Positions 1 to 8,390 of a stretch of 64,000 nucleotides of DNA are shown in pieces; the stretch's first letter is position 1; each line of letters opens with the position of its first letter. Both the position numbers and the translations under genes were made by a program. The notes below the pieces were generated by a model. That model made no database searches, had not been told where the DNA came from, and saw only the letters and a list, made by a program, of their open reading frames with translations. The stretch is from Sphingobacteriaceae bacterium GW460-11-11-14-LB5 (GTDB lineage Bacteria; Bacteroidota; Bacteroidia; Sphingobacteriales; Sphingobacteriaceae), in assembly GCA_002151545.1 (NCBI GenBank), contig CP021237.1, forward strand, positions 1,178,001 to 1,242,000. Direction: 5' to 3'.

Positions 1-1669
1 TTATTTACGGGCCATTTATCAAGACAGAGAAATTGAATGCATTTTGCCTTTTAAAGATAAAGCTTCGATAGAAAATGGAATGATCTGCTGGGCAACCTTA
101 CTGGCATTGGATTATACGCCGGAGCAAGCCGATTTACGTTTGGAAAAACTGAGCCATGTGAGCATGCGTTTGGAACTGAAAAATGGTATCAATCAATGTT
201 CTATTATTGACGATTCTTACAGCGCCGATATTTCTTCCTTAGCCATTGCCCTCGATTTTTTAAATCAGCAGAATCAGCATGCAAAGAAAACCGTTATCCT
301 TTCCGAACTATTTGAAACGGGGAGAGATGACCTGGATTTATATACAGAAATAGCCGAATTGCTTTTGCAGAAGAAAGTAAACCGACTGATTGGAATTGGG
401 ACTCATATTTCGAAGTATGCTGATCTTTTTAAATTTGAGACGCAGTTTTTCGACGATACGAATGCTTTTATTGATGCTTTCCCTGGTTTACAGTTTAACC
501 ACGAAACCATATTGGTAAAAGGGGCCAGGCGCTACGAGTTTGGCCGGATCAGTAAACTCCTTACCCAGAAAATACACGATACGGTTTTAGAAATCGATCT
601 GAATGCCATGGTGAGTAATCTGCAATTTTACCGTTCTAAAATCAAACCAGGCGTTAAAATGATGGCCATGGTTAAGGCCTTTTCGTATGGTAGCGGAAGT
701 TTCGAAATTGCCAATTTATTGCAGTTTCATAAGGTAGATTATCTGGCAGTAGCTTATGCCGATGAAGGTATTGCCTTGCGTAAAGCGGGCATTACGTTGC
801 CCATTATGGTGATGAGTCCTGAGGAATCTGCTTTCGAAGCCATCATTAAACATAAACTCGAGCCCGAAATTTATAGTATCGAAATCCTGAATAGTTTTTT
901 AAATGCACTGTCTGATTATGATTTCGATTATCCGATCCACATTAAAATAGATAGTGGAATGCATCGTTTGGGCTTTGATCAGCCTGAAATTGATACCTTG
1001 TCTAATCTGCTTAAAGATTCAGCGAAGGTCAAAGTTCAAAGTGTTTTTTCTCACCTGGTGGCAAGTGATGCTGCAGAACATGATGGATTTACACAACAAC
1101 AGATTGAAAGGTTTAAAATCATCGCGGATCAGCTGCTTGAAGCTTTAAGTTATAAACCGCTGCTTCATATCTCCAATACTTCAGGCATTTCGCGTTGGCC
1201 CGAAGGGCAAATGGATATGGTACGCCTGGGGATAGGTTTGTATGGTTTTGATTCTGCTTTGGCTAATAACCGGGGTTTACAGACCGTAATGACACTTAAG
1301 ACTACGGTTACCCAGGTGAAGACGCTGGCTCCGGGCGAAACTGTGGGTTATAGCAGGAAGGGTGTAATGCCAAATGGAGGGAAAATAGCGACGGTAAAAA
1401 TAGGCTATGCAGACGGATACACCCGATATTTTGGCAACGGAGTGGGTAAAATGCTTATCAATGGCCATCTGGTGCCCACCATTGGCTCGATCTGCATGGA
1501 TATGACCATGTTGGATATTACAGGTATTGATGTTAAACCTGGTGATGAAGCTATTGTTTTCAATAAAGCGCACACCATTATGCAGCTGGCGAGAGATATC
1601 GGTACCATTCCATATGAAATTTTAACCAATATCTCGCAAAGGGTTAAAAGGGTTTATTTCTATGAGTAA
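1..1669 (+). CDS. MurF-alanine racemase fusion, 5' end outside window
   Basis: Bifunctional protein of cell-wall precursor synthesis: the MurF half ligates D-Ala-D-Ala to UDP-MurNAc-tripeptide and the Alr half is a PLP-dependent alanine racemase supplying D-Ala. The frame is open from base 2, so the N-terminal ATP-binding part of MurF lies upstream. The visible MurF C-terminal domain carries DDSYSADI near base 209. The racemase starts near base 580, with the PLP lysine in AMVKAFSYGSG (codon 674-676), the catalytic-tyrosine segment VGYSRKG, and the GYADGYTR and CMDMTMLDIT motifs. This fusion is common in Bacteroidota. The two halves act on connected steps. Domain assignment is secure; the true start is not in the window. 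Confidence 0.95.
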   Translation, partial: YLRAIYQDREIECILPFKDKASIENGMICWATLLALDYTPEQADLRLEKLSHVSMRLELKNGINQCSIIDDSYSADISSLAIALDFLNQQNQHAKKTVILSELFETGRDDLDLYTEIAELLLQKKVNRLIGIGTHISKYADLFKFETQFFDDTNAFIDAFPGLQFNHETILVKGARRYEFGRISKLLTQKIHDTVLEIDLNAMVSNLQFYRSKIKPGVKMMAMVKAFSYGSGSFEIANLLQFHKVDYLAVAYADEGIALRKAGITLPIMVMSPEESAFEAIIKHKLEPEIYSIEILNSFLNALSDYDFDYPIHIKIDSGMHRLGFDQPEIDTLSNLLKDSAKVKVQSVFSHLVASDAAEHDGFTQQQIERFKIIADQLLEALSYKPLLHISNTSGISRWPEGQMDMVRLGIGLYGFDSALANNRGLQTVMTLKTTVTQVKTLAPGETVGYSRKGVMPNGGKIATVKIGYADGYTRYFGNGVGKMLINGHLVPTIGSICMDMTMLDITGIDVKPGDEAIVFNKAHTIMQLARDIGTIPYEILTNISQRVKRVYFYE

Positions 1670-1781
1670 GAAAAGTGCTAAATTGTTTAATTGATATATT
1701 GTTGGGCTCAAAGCTAAAAGATTGGTAATAATCTAGCCATTAAACAATATAACAATCCTAACCATTTAGCCATATTTTTCC

Positions 1782-1789
1782 TAAGTTTG
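1782..1789 (+). promoter_or_regulatory. Bacteroidota -7 box ahead of the DUF502 gene
   Basis: TAAGTTTG matches the TAnnTTTG -7 consensus. The start codon follows only four bases later, so transcription would begin at or next to the ATG. No good -33 box is visible. Confidence 0.5.
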
Positions 1790-1793
1790 CACC

Positions 1794-2384
1794 ATGAATA
1801 AAGTCGGGAAAGCTATTTTAAACTATTTGATTAAAGGTTTATTAATTGTTGTACCCATTGCCGTGAGTATTTTTATTGTGGTTTGGGCGGTTACAACTGT
1901 TGATAGCTGGTTAAATGTAAACAATATTTTAGGCGTAAATCCAAATACAGGCGAAAGCCGGAATATCCCTGGTTTAGGTTTATTGACGGTTTTAACGATC
2001 ATTTTACTTGCTGGTATCTTTGTAACCAATTTGGTAACCGAACCCATGTACAATTGGTTTCAGCGGATTATGCAGCGGCTACCCTTACTTAATTTTATCT
2101 ATTCATCTATAAAAGATTTAACAGAGGCTTTTGTTGGCGATGAGAAGAAATTTAACCACCCGGTGCTGGTAGAAGTGGAGGGAGGCTTAAAAAAAATCGG
2201 ATTTTTAACGCAAAACGATCTCCATAAACTCAATCTGCCGGATGAAGTTGCCGTATATTTTCCACTTTCTTATTCTTTTGCAGGTCAGCTTTGCATTGTA
2301 AGAAGAGATAAGGTAACCGATTTGCATATGACAGCAGCAGATGCCATGAAACTGGTGGTAAGTGGCGGCGTAAGCGGACTTTAA
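1794..2384 (+). CDS. DUF502 family inner-membrane protein
   Basis: A 196-residue protein of the DUF502 family, whose biochemical role is unknown. Two hydrophobic segments, about residues 10-32 and 58-80, are followed by a soluble domain with the family-typical stretch PLLNFIYSSIKDLTEAF and a segment near VYFPLSYSFAGQ. The length fits the family. The ArsC-like gene follows after 10 bases on the same strand, so the two are probably cotranscribed. The start at 1794 has a -7-like box immediately upstream and no clear Shine-Dalgarno sequence, as is usual in this phylum. Family assignment is good; function cannot be given. Confidence 0.85.
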   Translation: MNKVGKAILNYLIKGLLIVVPIAVSIFIVVWAVTTVDSWLNVNNILGVNPNTGESRNIPGLGLLTVLTIILLAGIFVTNLVTEPMYNWFQRIMQRLPLLNFIYSSIKDLTEAFVGDEKKFNHPVLVEVEGGLKKIGFLTQNDLHKLNLPDEVAVYFPLSYSFAGQLCIVRRDKVTDLHMTAADAMKLVVSGGVSGL

Positions 2385-2394
2385 ACATTTCTAA

Positions 2395-2739
2395 ATGATC
2401 ACGATATACCATAATAACCGATGCACCAAAAGCCGTTGTGCTTTGGCCGAATTAGAAAACAGTGGAAAGGCTTTTGAGGTGATTTATTATTTGGAAACCC
2501 CACCCGGTAAAAGTGAACTGGAAGAAATTATTCGTAAACTGGGCATAAAACCACTGGAACTGATCCGTAAAGGGGAAAAGGTTTTTACTGAAAATTATAA
2601 AGGAAAAACTTTAACCGATGAAGAATGGATTGATGTTATGGTCGCGCATCCTATTTTAATTGAACGACCAATTATTATCTCAGGAGAGCAGGCGGTTATC
2701 GCCAGACCAACGGAAAAGATAAAAGAGATTTTGGATTAA
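2395..2739 (+). CDS. ArsC/Spx-family thioredoxin-fold protein
   Basis: A 114-residue member of the ArsC glutaredoxin-like arsenate reductase family. The N-terminal strand-loop ITIYHNNRCTKSRCAL holds the family cysteine (Cys10) in CTKSR, and IERPIII near residue 88 holds the conserved Arg-Pro segment that binds the oxyanion in true ArsC proteins. No ars regulator, arsenite pump or Acr3 gene is nearby; the neighbour is a DUF502 membrane gene. Arsenate reduction is therefore plausible but unproven, and a YffB/Spx-like redox role is the alternative. Length is normal for the family. Confidence 0.8.
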   Translation: MITIYHNNRCTKSRCALAELENSGKAFEVIYYLETPPGKSELEEIIRKLGIKPLELIRKGEKVFTENYKGKTLTDEEWIDVMVAHPILIERPIIISGEQAVIARPTEKIKEILD

Positions 2740-2762
2740 CCTAAGAAGTCGCTCTCGAGGTA

Positions 2763-2828
2763 CGTCACCCTGAATTTATTTCAGGGTCTATATTGCAAGG
2801 TAGATGCTGAAATAAATTCAGCATGACG
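2763..2828 (+). repeat. CGTCA...TGACG inverted-repeat element
   Basis: A 66-bp imperfect palindrome. Its arms contain CCTGAATTTATTTCAG and CTGAAATAAATTCAGCATGACG-like sequence, so it would fold into a long hairpin. Similar elements bounded by CGTCA/TGACG occur at 10736, 12006, 15843, 41988 and 60322. The rest of the 2740-2968 gap is AT-rich with short copies of an AGACGCTAAGACTA motif at 2933-2965. Confidence 0.65.
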
Positions 2829-2968
2829 ATTGCGTTTGGAAATGGACGAAAAATGACACTAGTCCTTGCGTCTCGCTACGACATAAAATAATGCTGTAAT
2901 GTTGTTTAGTGTTTTCTAATGTCTTAGCGAGACGCTAAGACTAAATTAGACGCTAAGACTAGATTAGT

Positions 2969-3463
2969 CTAAAAAATATTCTTAAAGCTAAACAGAATGA
3001 ACATAAAAATAATAAAACCAACCAAAAGCCTCGAATAATATTCCCTGATAAAAAGCCCGCATAAAATAAGCATATCATCATCTACATTGGTATGTACCAA
3101 ACCATTTCCGGTTGAAGCATTAAACAGGATCTGTTTATCCTGATGGTTATTTAACGACCAGCGACTTAACCAACTGTTTTGAAAGCTCCAGTCAAAAGTA
3201 TCGCCGGAGGCAAATAAAATTTTTGCTTTAAAACGAAGCCAATCGTAGGTAATTATAGCTAAAACCTCATTCTGGTTGTTCAGTAATTTAGTTTCAGGTT
3301 TAGAGAACCCTTCACTTTTTAATAAGTAAATACCGGTTTGAGTAGTGGCTATTGCCGAATTTTTCCACGAACTAAAATTTAACGCAAATTTTAATTGTGC
3401 ATTGTTATATACCTGATAATTGCTATCAAATAAACCTTTTCTCCAATTTAATACCTGTTCCAT
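2969..3463 (-). CDS. Tubby/LURP-one-like membrane-anchored protein, copy A
   Basis: A 164-residue protein that I cannot name with certainty. It is clearly paralogous to the next gene: both have an N-terminal W-K-x-G/N-x-x-x-S-x-x-Q segment, a central ITYDWLRFKAKI / ITYDTWKSKAVI strand pattern, WxxxSLNN / WxVSNYKD, an acidic D-D/N-x-L/M-L-I segment, and a C-terminal hydrophobic helix (about residues 140-160). The repeated beta-strand pattern resembles tubby/LURP-one-like folds, which is inference from pattern only. It lies 24 bases downstream of its paralogue on the same strand, probably as one transcript. No catalytic motif is visible. Confidence 0.6.
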   Translation of the reverse strand: MEQVLNWRKGLFDSNYQVYNNAQLKFALNFSSWKNSAIATTQTGIYLLKSEGFSKPETKLLNNQNEVLAIITYDWLRFKAKILFASGDTFDWSFQNSWLSRWSLNNHQDKQILFNASTGNGLVHTNVDDDMLILCGLFIREYYSRLLVGFIIFMFILFSFKNIF

Positions 3464-3487
3464 CTCACAAAAGGATTTAATAAGTTA

Positions 3488-3988
3488 CTAATCACGAAGT
3501 GTTGATATCGTAATGATCGGCATGAAGCATGCAATAAGGACAATTGCCTGTTTGTTATAAATCTGCTTAATAAATAAGCCTGCTATCATTAATAATTCAT
3601 TGTCGGTATCAGATGATAATGCACCGCTGCTGCTGCTGGCGCTATACATAATGTGCTCATCTTTGTAATTGCTTACCGTCCACTTCGAACGCCATAAATT
3701 TGTCGATTTCCATTCGTACTGCTCACCTGACTTTAAGCTGATTACCGCTTTTGATTTCCAGGTGTCGTAAGTAATCATGGCTACCGTTTCATTTGTTTTT
3801 CTGTCGATTACCTGCGTGCGCGATTGCCAAAAGCCCTCGTTCGAAAAGAAGTAGTTTTTATCTTCGAACATGCTTTCTGCATCGCTTTTCCATGTTGCAA
3901 AAGTGATTACGCCTTTCTGTACACCATCTGCAAAGAGTTGAAAGTTTCCACTAAGCCAATTGTTTTTCCAGCTGATAAATTTCGACAT
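3488..3988 (-). CDS. Tubby/LURP-one-like membrane-anchored protein, copy B
   Basis: A 166-residue paralogue of the downstream gene, first of the pair in transcription order. Shared landmarks are ITYDTWKSKAVISLKSG near residue 93, KWTVSNYKD near 121, and a C-terminal hydrophobic segment near 145-160 after LLMIAGLFIKQ. There is no N-terminal signal peptide, so it may be a cytoplasmic beta-rich domain tethered by a C-terminal tail. Identity between the copies is moderate, so the duplication is old. Function is unknown; the tubby/LURP-one comparison is an inference. Confidence 0.6.
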   Translation of the reverse strand: MSKFISWKNNWLSGNFQLFADGVQKGVITFATWKSDAESMFEDKNYFFSNEGFWQSRTQVIDRKTNETVAMITYDTWKSKAVISLKSGEQYEWKSTNLWRSKWTVSNYKDEHIMYSASSSSGALSSDTDNELLMIAGLFIKQIYNKQAIVLIACFMPIITISTLRD

Positions 3989-4039
3989 CTTAGATACGTT
4001 TTACTTTAGATGGCAGTTTTCGTGAGTTGTTACAAATAA

Positions 4040-4072
4040 AAAAAGTGCTTATTGTTGATAAGCACTTTTTTA
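4040..4072 (-). terminator. Rho-independent terminator, bidirectional
   Basis: The stem AAAAGTGCTTAT / ATAAGCACTTTT has a 5-base loop, with A and T runs on either side. It lies downstream of the minus-strand LOG gene, beyond the 37-bp repeats, and upstream of the tubby-like pair. Confidence 0.7.
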
Positions 4073-4091
4073 GTTGGCAGTTTACAATTTG

Positions 4092-4238
4092 CAGTTTACA
4101 ATTTGCAATTTTCAGTAACCGATTAAACAGTTTACAATTTGCAGTTTTCAGTTAACCGATTAAGCAGTTTACAATTTGCAATCTTCAGTTAACCGATTAA
4201 GCAGTTTACAATTTGCAGTTTTCAGTTAACCGATTTAA
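4092..4238. repeat. Four tandem copies of a 37-bp repeat
   Basis: Units begin at 4092, 4128, 4165 and 4202 with CAGTTTACAATTTGCA and end in CAGTTAACCGATTAAG or a close variant. The same vocabulary (CAGTTTACAATTTGCAG, AACCAATGAACTAATG) recurs in the gap before recR and around 48.6 and 60.6 kb. It continues to 4303 as AATGAACCAATGAACTAATG-type sequence. Confidence 0.85.
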
Positions 4239-4303
4239 ACAATTAAGCAGTTAACCCTACTAATAAACCAATGACTAATGAACCAATGAACTAATGAACC
4301 AGT

Positions 4304-5011
4304 CTAAAAATTCGGTTTAAGTACATATTTATCATAGAAACGGAAAATATGTTCTGCGGCTTCTTCAGCGGTATCTACCAATCTGAAAAGATTCAAATCT
4401 TCTTCGTGGATGTTATGTTCTTTTTGAAGCATAGTACCTTTAATCCAGTCAATTAATCCGCCCCAATAATCGATACCAACCAATACAATCGGGAAACGGG
4501 CGATTTTACCTGTTTGGATCAGGGTTAAGGCTTCAAATAGCTCATCCATGGTACCAAATCCACCTGGTAAAACCACAAAACCCTGACTATATTTCATGAA
4601 CATTACCTTGCGCACAAAGAAATAATCAAACTCCAGTAATTTATTATGATCGATATATTTATTGTGGAACTGCTCAAATGGTAACTCAATGTTTAAACCT
4701 ACCGATTTGCCGCCATTGGTGTGTGCACCCTTATTACCCGCCTCCATAATACCCGGACCACCGCCTGTAATTACACCATAACCTCTGTCGGTTAATAATT
4801 TGCCACACTGCTCTGCTAACTGATAATACCGGTGTGTTTGGGCTGTACGCGCCGAACCGTAAATGGTAACACATGGACCAATTTTAGCTAGTTTTTCAAA
4901 GCCGTCTACAAATTCGGCCATGATTTTAAAAATTTGCCAGGAATCTGTTACTTTAATTTCCTGCCAGTCTTTGTTTTCGAAAGCACTTCTAATTTTTTCT
5001 TCACTCGTCAT
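4304..5011 (-). CDS. LOG family protein (TIGR00730)
   Basis: A 235-residue Rossmann-fold protein of the LOG family, whose characterised members release cytokinin base from the riboside 5'-monophosphate; bacterial relatives act as nucleotide phosphoribohydrolases. Key motifs are VTIYGSART near residue 48, GVITGGGPGIMEAGNKGA near 77-95, and the family signature PGGFGTMDELFE near 148. The length is slightly above the short LOG type. It starts 17 bases downstream of the symporter and is probably cotranscribed with it. Which nucleotide it acts on cannot be told. Confidence 0.88.
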   Translation of the reverse strand: MTSEEKIRSAFENKDWQEIKVTDSWQIFKIMAEFVDGFEKLAKIGPCVTIYGSARTAQTHRYYQLAEQCGKLLTDRGYGVITGGGPGIMEAGNKGAHTNGGKSVGLNIELPFEQFHNKYIDHNKLLEFDYFFVRKVMFMKYSQGFVVLPGGFGTMDELFEALTLIQTGKIARFPIVLVGIDYWGGLIDWIKGTMLQKEHNIHEEDLNLFRLVDTAEEAAEHIFRFYDKYVLKPNF

Positions 5012-5028
5012 ATAAGTAATGCTAAATA

Positions 5029-6537
5029 TTAAAATTTGGTTTGCGCATCAGTCTTTTTGCTAATGACCAACAAGCCTATAAATGTGATTAAACCGTTAAT
5101 CAAAATCAGTTCAACACTAAAAACGTAACCGCCAAGTAAAGTGGTCGAGTACGTGGCAAGCAAGTAACATAAAAAAGGTGATAATAAGCAAACTATTGGG
5201 ACTAATTTATCGTGAAGACCACGTTTTTTGACAAATAATCCAAAACTGTATAAACCTAAAAGCGGCCCGTAGGTGTAAGAGGCGATGGTAAAAATCAAGC
5301 TGACTACCGATGAACTGTTTAATGCATTGATCACGATGATCACTAGGAACATCAAAATAGAAAAGGCCACGTGAACGGTATGGCGTTTTTTTACAGCATC
5401 TTTAGCATTTACATTTTCTGCTTTGGCCATGCCTAAAAAGTCGACACAGAACGATGTGGTTAAAGCGGTAAGGGCAGAGTCGGTGGTGGCAAATGTTGCT
5501 GCAGTTAAGCCCAGCATAAAGATAATTGCAGGTACCGCGCCCAGGTTATTTAAGGCGATTTCGGGGAATAATAAATCTGTTCTCGGTTTTCCGCTAATAT
5601 GATCTAATGGAATATCGATGCCATTTTTCGCGGCGAAAATGTATAACAAGGCACCCACGCTTAAAAAGAAAACATTCAAAATCACGAATACGCCTGTAAA
5701 AGTGAACATGTTTTTCTGTGCCTCTTTAATGGTGCCCATACTCAGGTTTTTCTGCATCAAATCCTGATCTAAACCTGTCATGGCAATGGTAACGAAAATA
5801 CCACCGATAAACTGTTTACTGAAATAGAACTTATTCGTCAGGAAATCGTTTAAAAAGAATATTTTCGAATAACTGCTGCTTTTTATCGTTTCGAATGCCT
5901 GAGGAATATTGAAATCAAGGCTGCTGCAAATAAAATAAATGGTCAGGAAAACCGAAAGCACCAGGAAAAAAGTCTGCAGGGTATCGGTAATGATAATGGT
6001 TTTTAATCCGCCTTTAAAGGTGTACGACCAGATCAGGGCCAGCGAAATTAAAACGGTTAACCAAAACGGAACGCCATAATTATCGAATATAAAACGCTGT
6101 AAAACAATCACAACGAGGTATAATCTTGTTGCCGATCCCAGGGTGCGGCTCAATAAAAATATGGATGCTGCTGTTTTGTAGCTATAATGGCCTAATCTCT
6201 TTTCGATATAGCTATAAATGGATGTTAGGTTCATCCGGTAGTACAATGGAAGCAAAACTGTGGCAATGATGATAAAACCAACAGCATTGCCCAGAACAAA
6301 CTGAAAATATTGAAACTGGTTTCCGCTTGGTGCGCCAACCTCTCCGGGTACCGAAATAAAAGTCACACCCGAAAGTGCCGTTCCGATCATGCCAAAGGCC
6401 ACTAAATACCATTTAGAATTTCGGTTAGCGACAAAAAAAGTGGAATTATCGGAAGATTTTTTTGAGGTTACGAATGAAATAATAATCAGCAGTAAAAAAT
6501 AACCGATCAGGAAACATAAGAGGATGGTTGGAGACAT
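5029..6537 (-). CDS. Sodium:solute symporter (SSS family)
   Basis: A 502-residue inner-membrane transporter of the SSS family with about 13 hydrophobic segments. The early segment GTALSGVTFISVPGEVG (about residues 51-68) matches the conserved TM1-TM2 region near the sodium site, and TAATFATTDSALTALTTSF (about 345) matches the TM8 region with the sodium-binding Ser/Thr. Length is typical. It heads a likely two-gene unit with the LOG gene. The substrate is unknown; monocarboxylates, sugars, amino acids and sialic acids are all used by relatives. A weak -7-like box (TACATTTA on the minus strand) is at 6556-6563. Confidence 0.88.
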   Translation of the reverse strand: MSPTILLCFLIGYFLLLIIISFVTSKKSSDNSTFFVANRNSKWYLVAFGMIGTALSGVTFISVPGEVGAPSGNQFQYFQFVLGNAVGFIIIATVLLPLYYRMNLTSIYSYIEKRLGHYSYKTAASIFLLSRTLGSATRLYLVVIVLQRFIFDNYGVPFWLTVLISLALIWSYTFKGGLKTIIITDTLQTFFLVLSVFLTIYFICSSLDFNIPQAFETIKSSSYSKIFFLNDFLTNKFYFSKQFIGGIFVTIAMTGLDQDLMQKNLSMGTIKEAQKNMFTFTGVFVILNVFFLSVGALLYIFAAKNGIDIPLDHISGKPRTDLLFPEIALNNLGAVPAIIFMLGLTAATFATTDSALTALTTSFCVDFLGMAKAENVNAKDAVKKRHTVHVAFSILMFLVIIVINALNSSSVVSLIFTIASYTYGPLLGLYSFGLFVKKRGLHDKLVPIVCLLSPFLCYLLATYSTTLLGGYVFSVELILINGLITFIGLLVISKKTDAQTKF

Positions 6538-6599
6538 AGTTTTGTGTTAAGGTGATAAATGTAAAGAAAACTATCAAATCAAGCAATATTCTTGAGTCC

Positions 6600-6960
6600 G
6601 AAGTCGGAAGTCCGGAGTCCGGAGTAAAATGACCAATGAACCAGTATCCGGTTTTCAGTTGGCAATTGTCAGTTACCAATGAACGACTGAACAAGTATCC
6701 AGTTGGCAATTTTCAGTTACCAATGAACCAATGGCAATTGAACTAATGAACTAATGAAGGAGTATTCAGTTTGCAATTGTCAGTTACCAATGAACTAATG
6801 ACAATTGAACCAATGAACTACTGAATAAGTATACAGTTGGCAATTGTCAGTTACCAATGAACTATGACGAATGAACTAATGAACGAATGAAGGAGTATCC
6901 AGTTGGCAATTGTCAGTTACCAATGAACTAATAACGAATGAACTAATGAACCAATAACTA
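6600..6960. repeat. Degenerate tandem repeat ahead of recR
   Basis: About five diverged copies of a 70-80-bp phrase built from AGTATCCAGTTGGCAATTGTCAGTTACCAATGAACTAATG-type words fill this gap. Related phrases occur at 4.1 kb and 60.6 kb. I see no gene here. The array runs directly into the recR promoter. Confidence 0.75.
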
Positions 6961-6991
6961 TTGAACCAATGAACCATTTTACCTATTTTTG
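6961..6991 (+). promoter_or_regulatory. recR promoter
   Basis: TTG at 6961 and TATTTTTG at 6984-6991 are separated by 20 bases, matching the Bacteroidota -33/-7 arrangement. The predicted transcription start falls at or beside the ATG at 6996. Confidence 0.55.
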
Positions 6992-6995
6992 TAAT

Positions 6996-7613
6996 ATGAA
7001 TTTTTCATCCAAGCTGCTCGAAGATGCGGTAAACGAATTCTCAAAACTTCCTGGTGTAGGGCAGAAAACAGCTTTACGTTTGGTATTACATCTTTTAAAC
7101 AAAGAGCAGGAGGAGGTAAACCAGTTTGGCAATACTTTTATAAAACTTAAGCAGCAGATTAAACATTGCAGCACCTGTCATAACATTTCCGATTATGTGG
7201 TATGTGAAATCTGTACTTCACCAAAACGTGATAAAGAAACCATTTGTGTAGTAGAAGATACGCGAGATGTAATGGCGATTGAAAATACCGGTCAATATTT
7301 CGGCGTTTACCATGTTTTGGGGGGCTTAATTTCTCCAATGGATGGTGTTGGGCCTTCCGATCTGTTTATTGATGGATTAGTAAGCAGAATGACAGCAGGA
7401 GGGATTAAAGAAGTGATTTTAGCCCTTAGTCCGAATATGGAAGGCGATACCACATTGTTTTACCTGTACAAAAGATTAAAAGAATTTAATGTTCCGGTAA
7501 CGACTATTGCACGGGGTATTGCTTTTGGTGGCGAGTTGGAATATACCGATGAAATTACGCTCGGCCGTTCGATTGTAACCCGTGTGCCTTATGAAACTGC
7601 AATGATGAAATAA
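6996..7613 (+). CDS. recR: Recombination protein RecR
   Basis: A 205-residue DNA-repair protein that works with RecO and RecF to load RecA at gaps. The sequence shows the N-terminal helix-hairpin-helix region [21 protein letters not shown], a C4 zinc finger (CSTC...CEIC), and a Toprim domain starting at [16 protein letters not shown] chose the ATG at 6996 because [11 protein letters not shown] is the usual RecR N-terminus; an in-frame ATG at 6969 would add nine residues but lies upstream of the -7 box. The stop codon overlaps the next gene's ATG by one base (TAATG), suggesting coupled translation. Confidence 0.95.
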   Translation: MNFSSKLLEDAVNEFSKLPGVGQKTALRLVLHLLNKEQEEVNQFGNTFIKLKQQIKHCSTCHNISDYVVCEICTSPKRDKETICVVEDTRDVMAIENTGQYFGVYHVLGGLISPMDGVGPSDLFIDGLVSRMTAGGIKEVILALSPNMEGDTTLFYLYKRLKEFNVPVTTIARGIAFGGELEYTDEITLGRSIVTRVPYETAMMK

Positions 7614-8350
7614 TGGTAAAACACTTTTTATTATTATCTGTAATTATTTTTGCGGCTTGGTTTGATCAAACACCTGTCAGGATTCATTCCCATAACGATT
7701 ATACCCACAAAAAACCTTTTTACGAAGCGATTCAAAACAAGGCTTTTTCCATAGAGGCCGATGTTTTTGTCGTTGGCGATTCGTTAATGGTGGCGCATAG
7801 TAAAAAAGAAATTAAAGCTGGCCATACATTAGAACAATTATATTTAAAGCATATTAAATCCTTATCAGCTGAAAAGGAATATTATACTTTCCAATTGATG
7901 ATCGATGTAAAAGGTGACTGGGATTCGACATATCGTTTGTTACGGAAAAATCTGAAAAAATACCAGAAATACTTTGGCCGACAAGGGCGAAATACCATTG
8001 TGGTGATTAGTGGCAATCGACCTGCTACAAATACATTTCACAAATATTCCCACTTATTTTTTGATGGCTTGCCACATGTTAGCTACGGCCTGGAAGACCT
8101 GAAGAAAATAGCGATGATCAGCGATAATTTTGCGACTTATTCTAAATGGAAAGGTGTTGGTGAGATTTCAGAAGCCGATAGAACTAAATTGGCAGCACTG
8201 ATTAACAATGCGCATCAATTGGGTAAACCCTTTCGTTTCTGGGGCGCTCCAGACAATCAGGCTTGCTGGAAGTTATTACATGAATTAGGTGCAGATATCA
8301 TCAATACGGACAAAGTTACCGAAGCAACAAACTATTTTAAAACGAACTAA
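7613..8350 (+). CDS. Secreted PI-PLC-like phosphodiesterase (AIM6-like)
   Basis: A 245-residue exported protein with an N-terminal signal peptide (about residues 1-17, hydrophobic up to FAAWF). HSHNDYTHKKPF at about 25-36 and SIEADVFVVGDSLMVAHSKKE at about 47-67 match the metal-binding and catalytic segment of PLC-like TIM-barrel phosphodiesterases of the AIM6 group, where HSHNDY replaces the usual HRG of glycerophosphodiesterases. TFQLMIDVKGDW near 101 and FRFWGAPDNQACW near 204 are further family positions. It is translationally coupled to recR, though the roles look unrelated. Substrate unknown. Confidence 0.75.
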   Translation: MVKHFLLLSVIIFAAWFDQTPVRIHSHNDYTHKKPFYEAIQNKAFSIEADVFVVGDSLMVAHSKKEIKAGHTLEQLYLKHIKSLSAEKEYYTFQLMIDVKGDWDSTYRLLRKNLKKYQKYFGRQGRNTIVVISGNRPATNTFHKYSHLFFDGLPHVSYGLEDLKKIAMISDNFATYSKWKGVGEISEADRTKLAALINNAHQLGKPFRFWGAPDNQACWKLLHELGADIINTDKVTEATNYFKTN

Positions 8351-8390
8351 TAAGCGGGATCAATCTTGATGCTCGCTATAGGATACTATA

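Noticed and set aside
2395..2739. Arsenic-resistance operon
   Set aside because: Only one ArsC-like gene is present, with no ArsR, pump or methyltransferase; the family also contains non-arsenate proteins.
4092..4238. CRISPR-like array or iteron origin
   Set aside because: The 37-bp units are contiguous with no unique spacers, and no replication-initiator gene is nearby.
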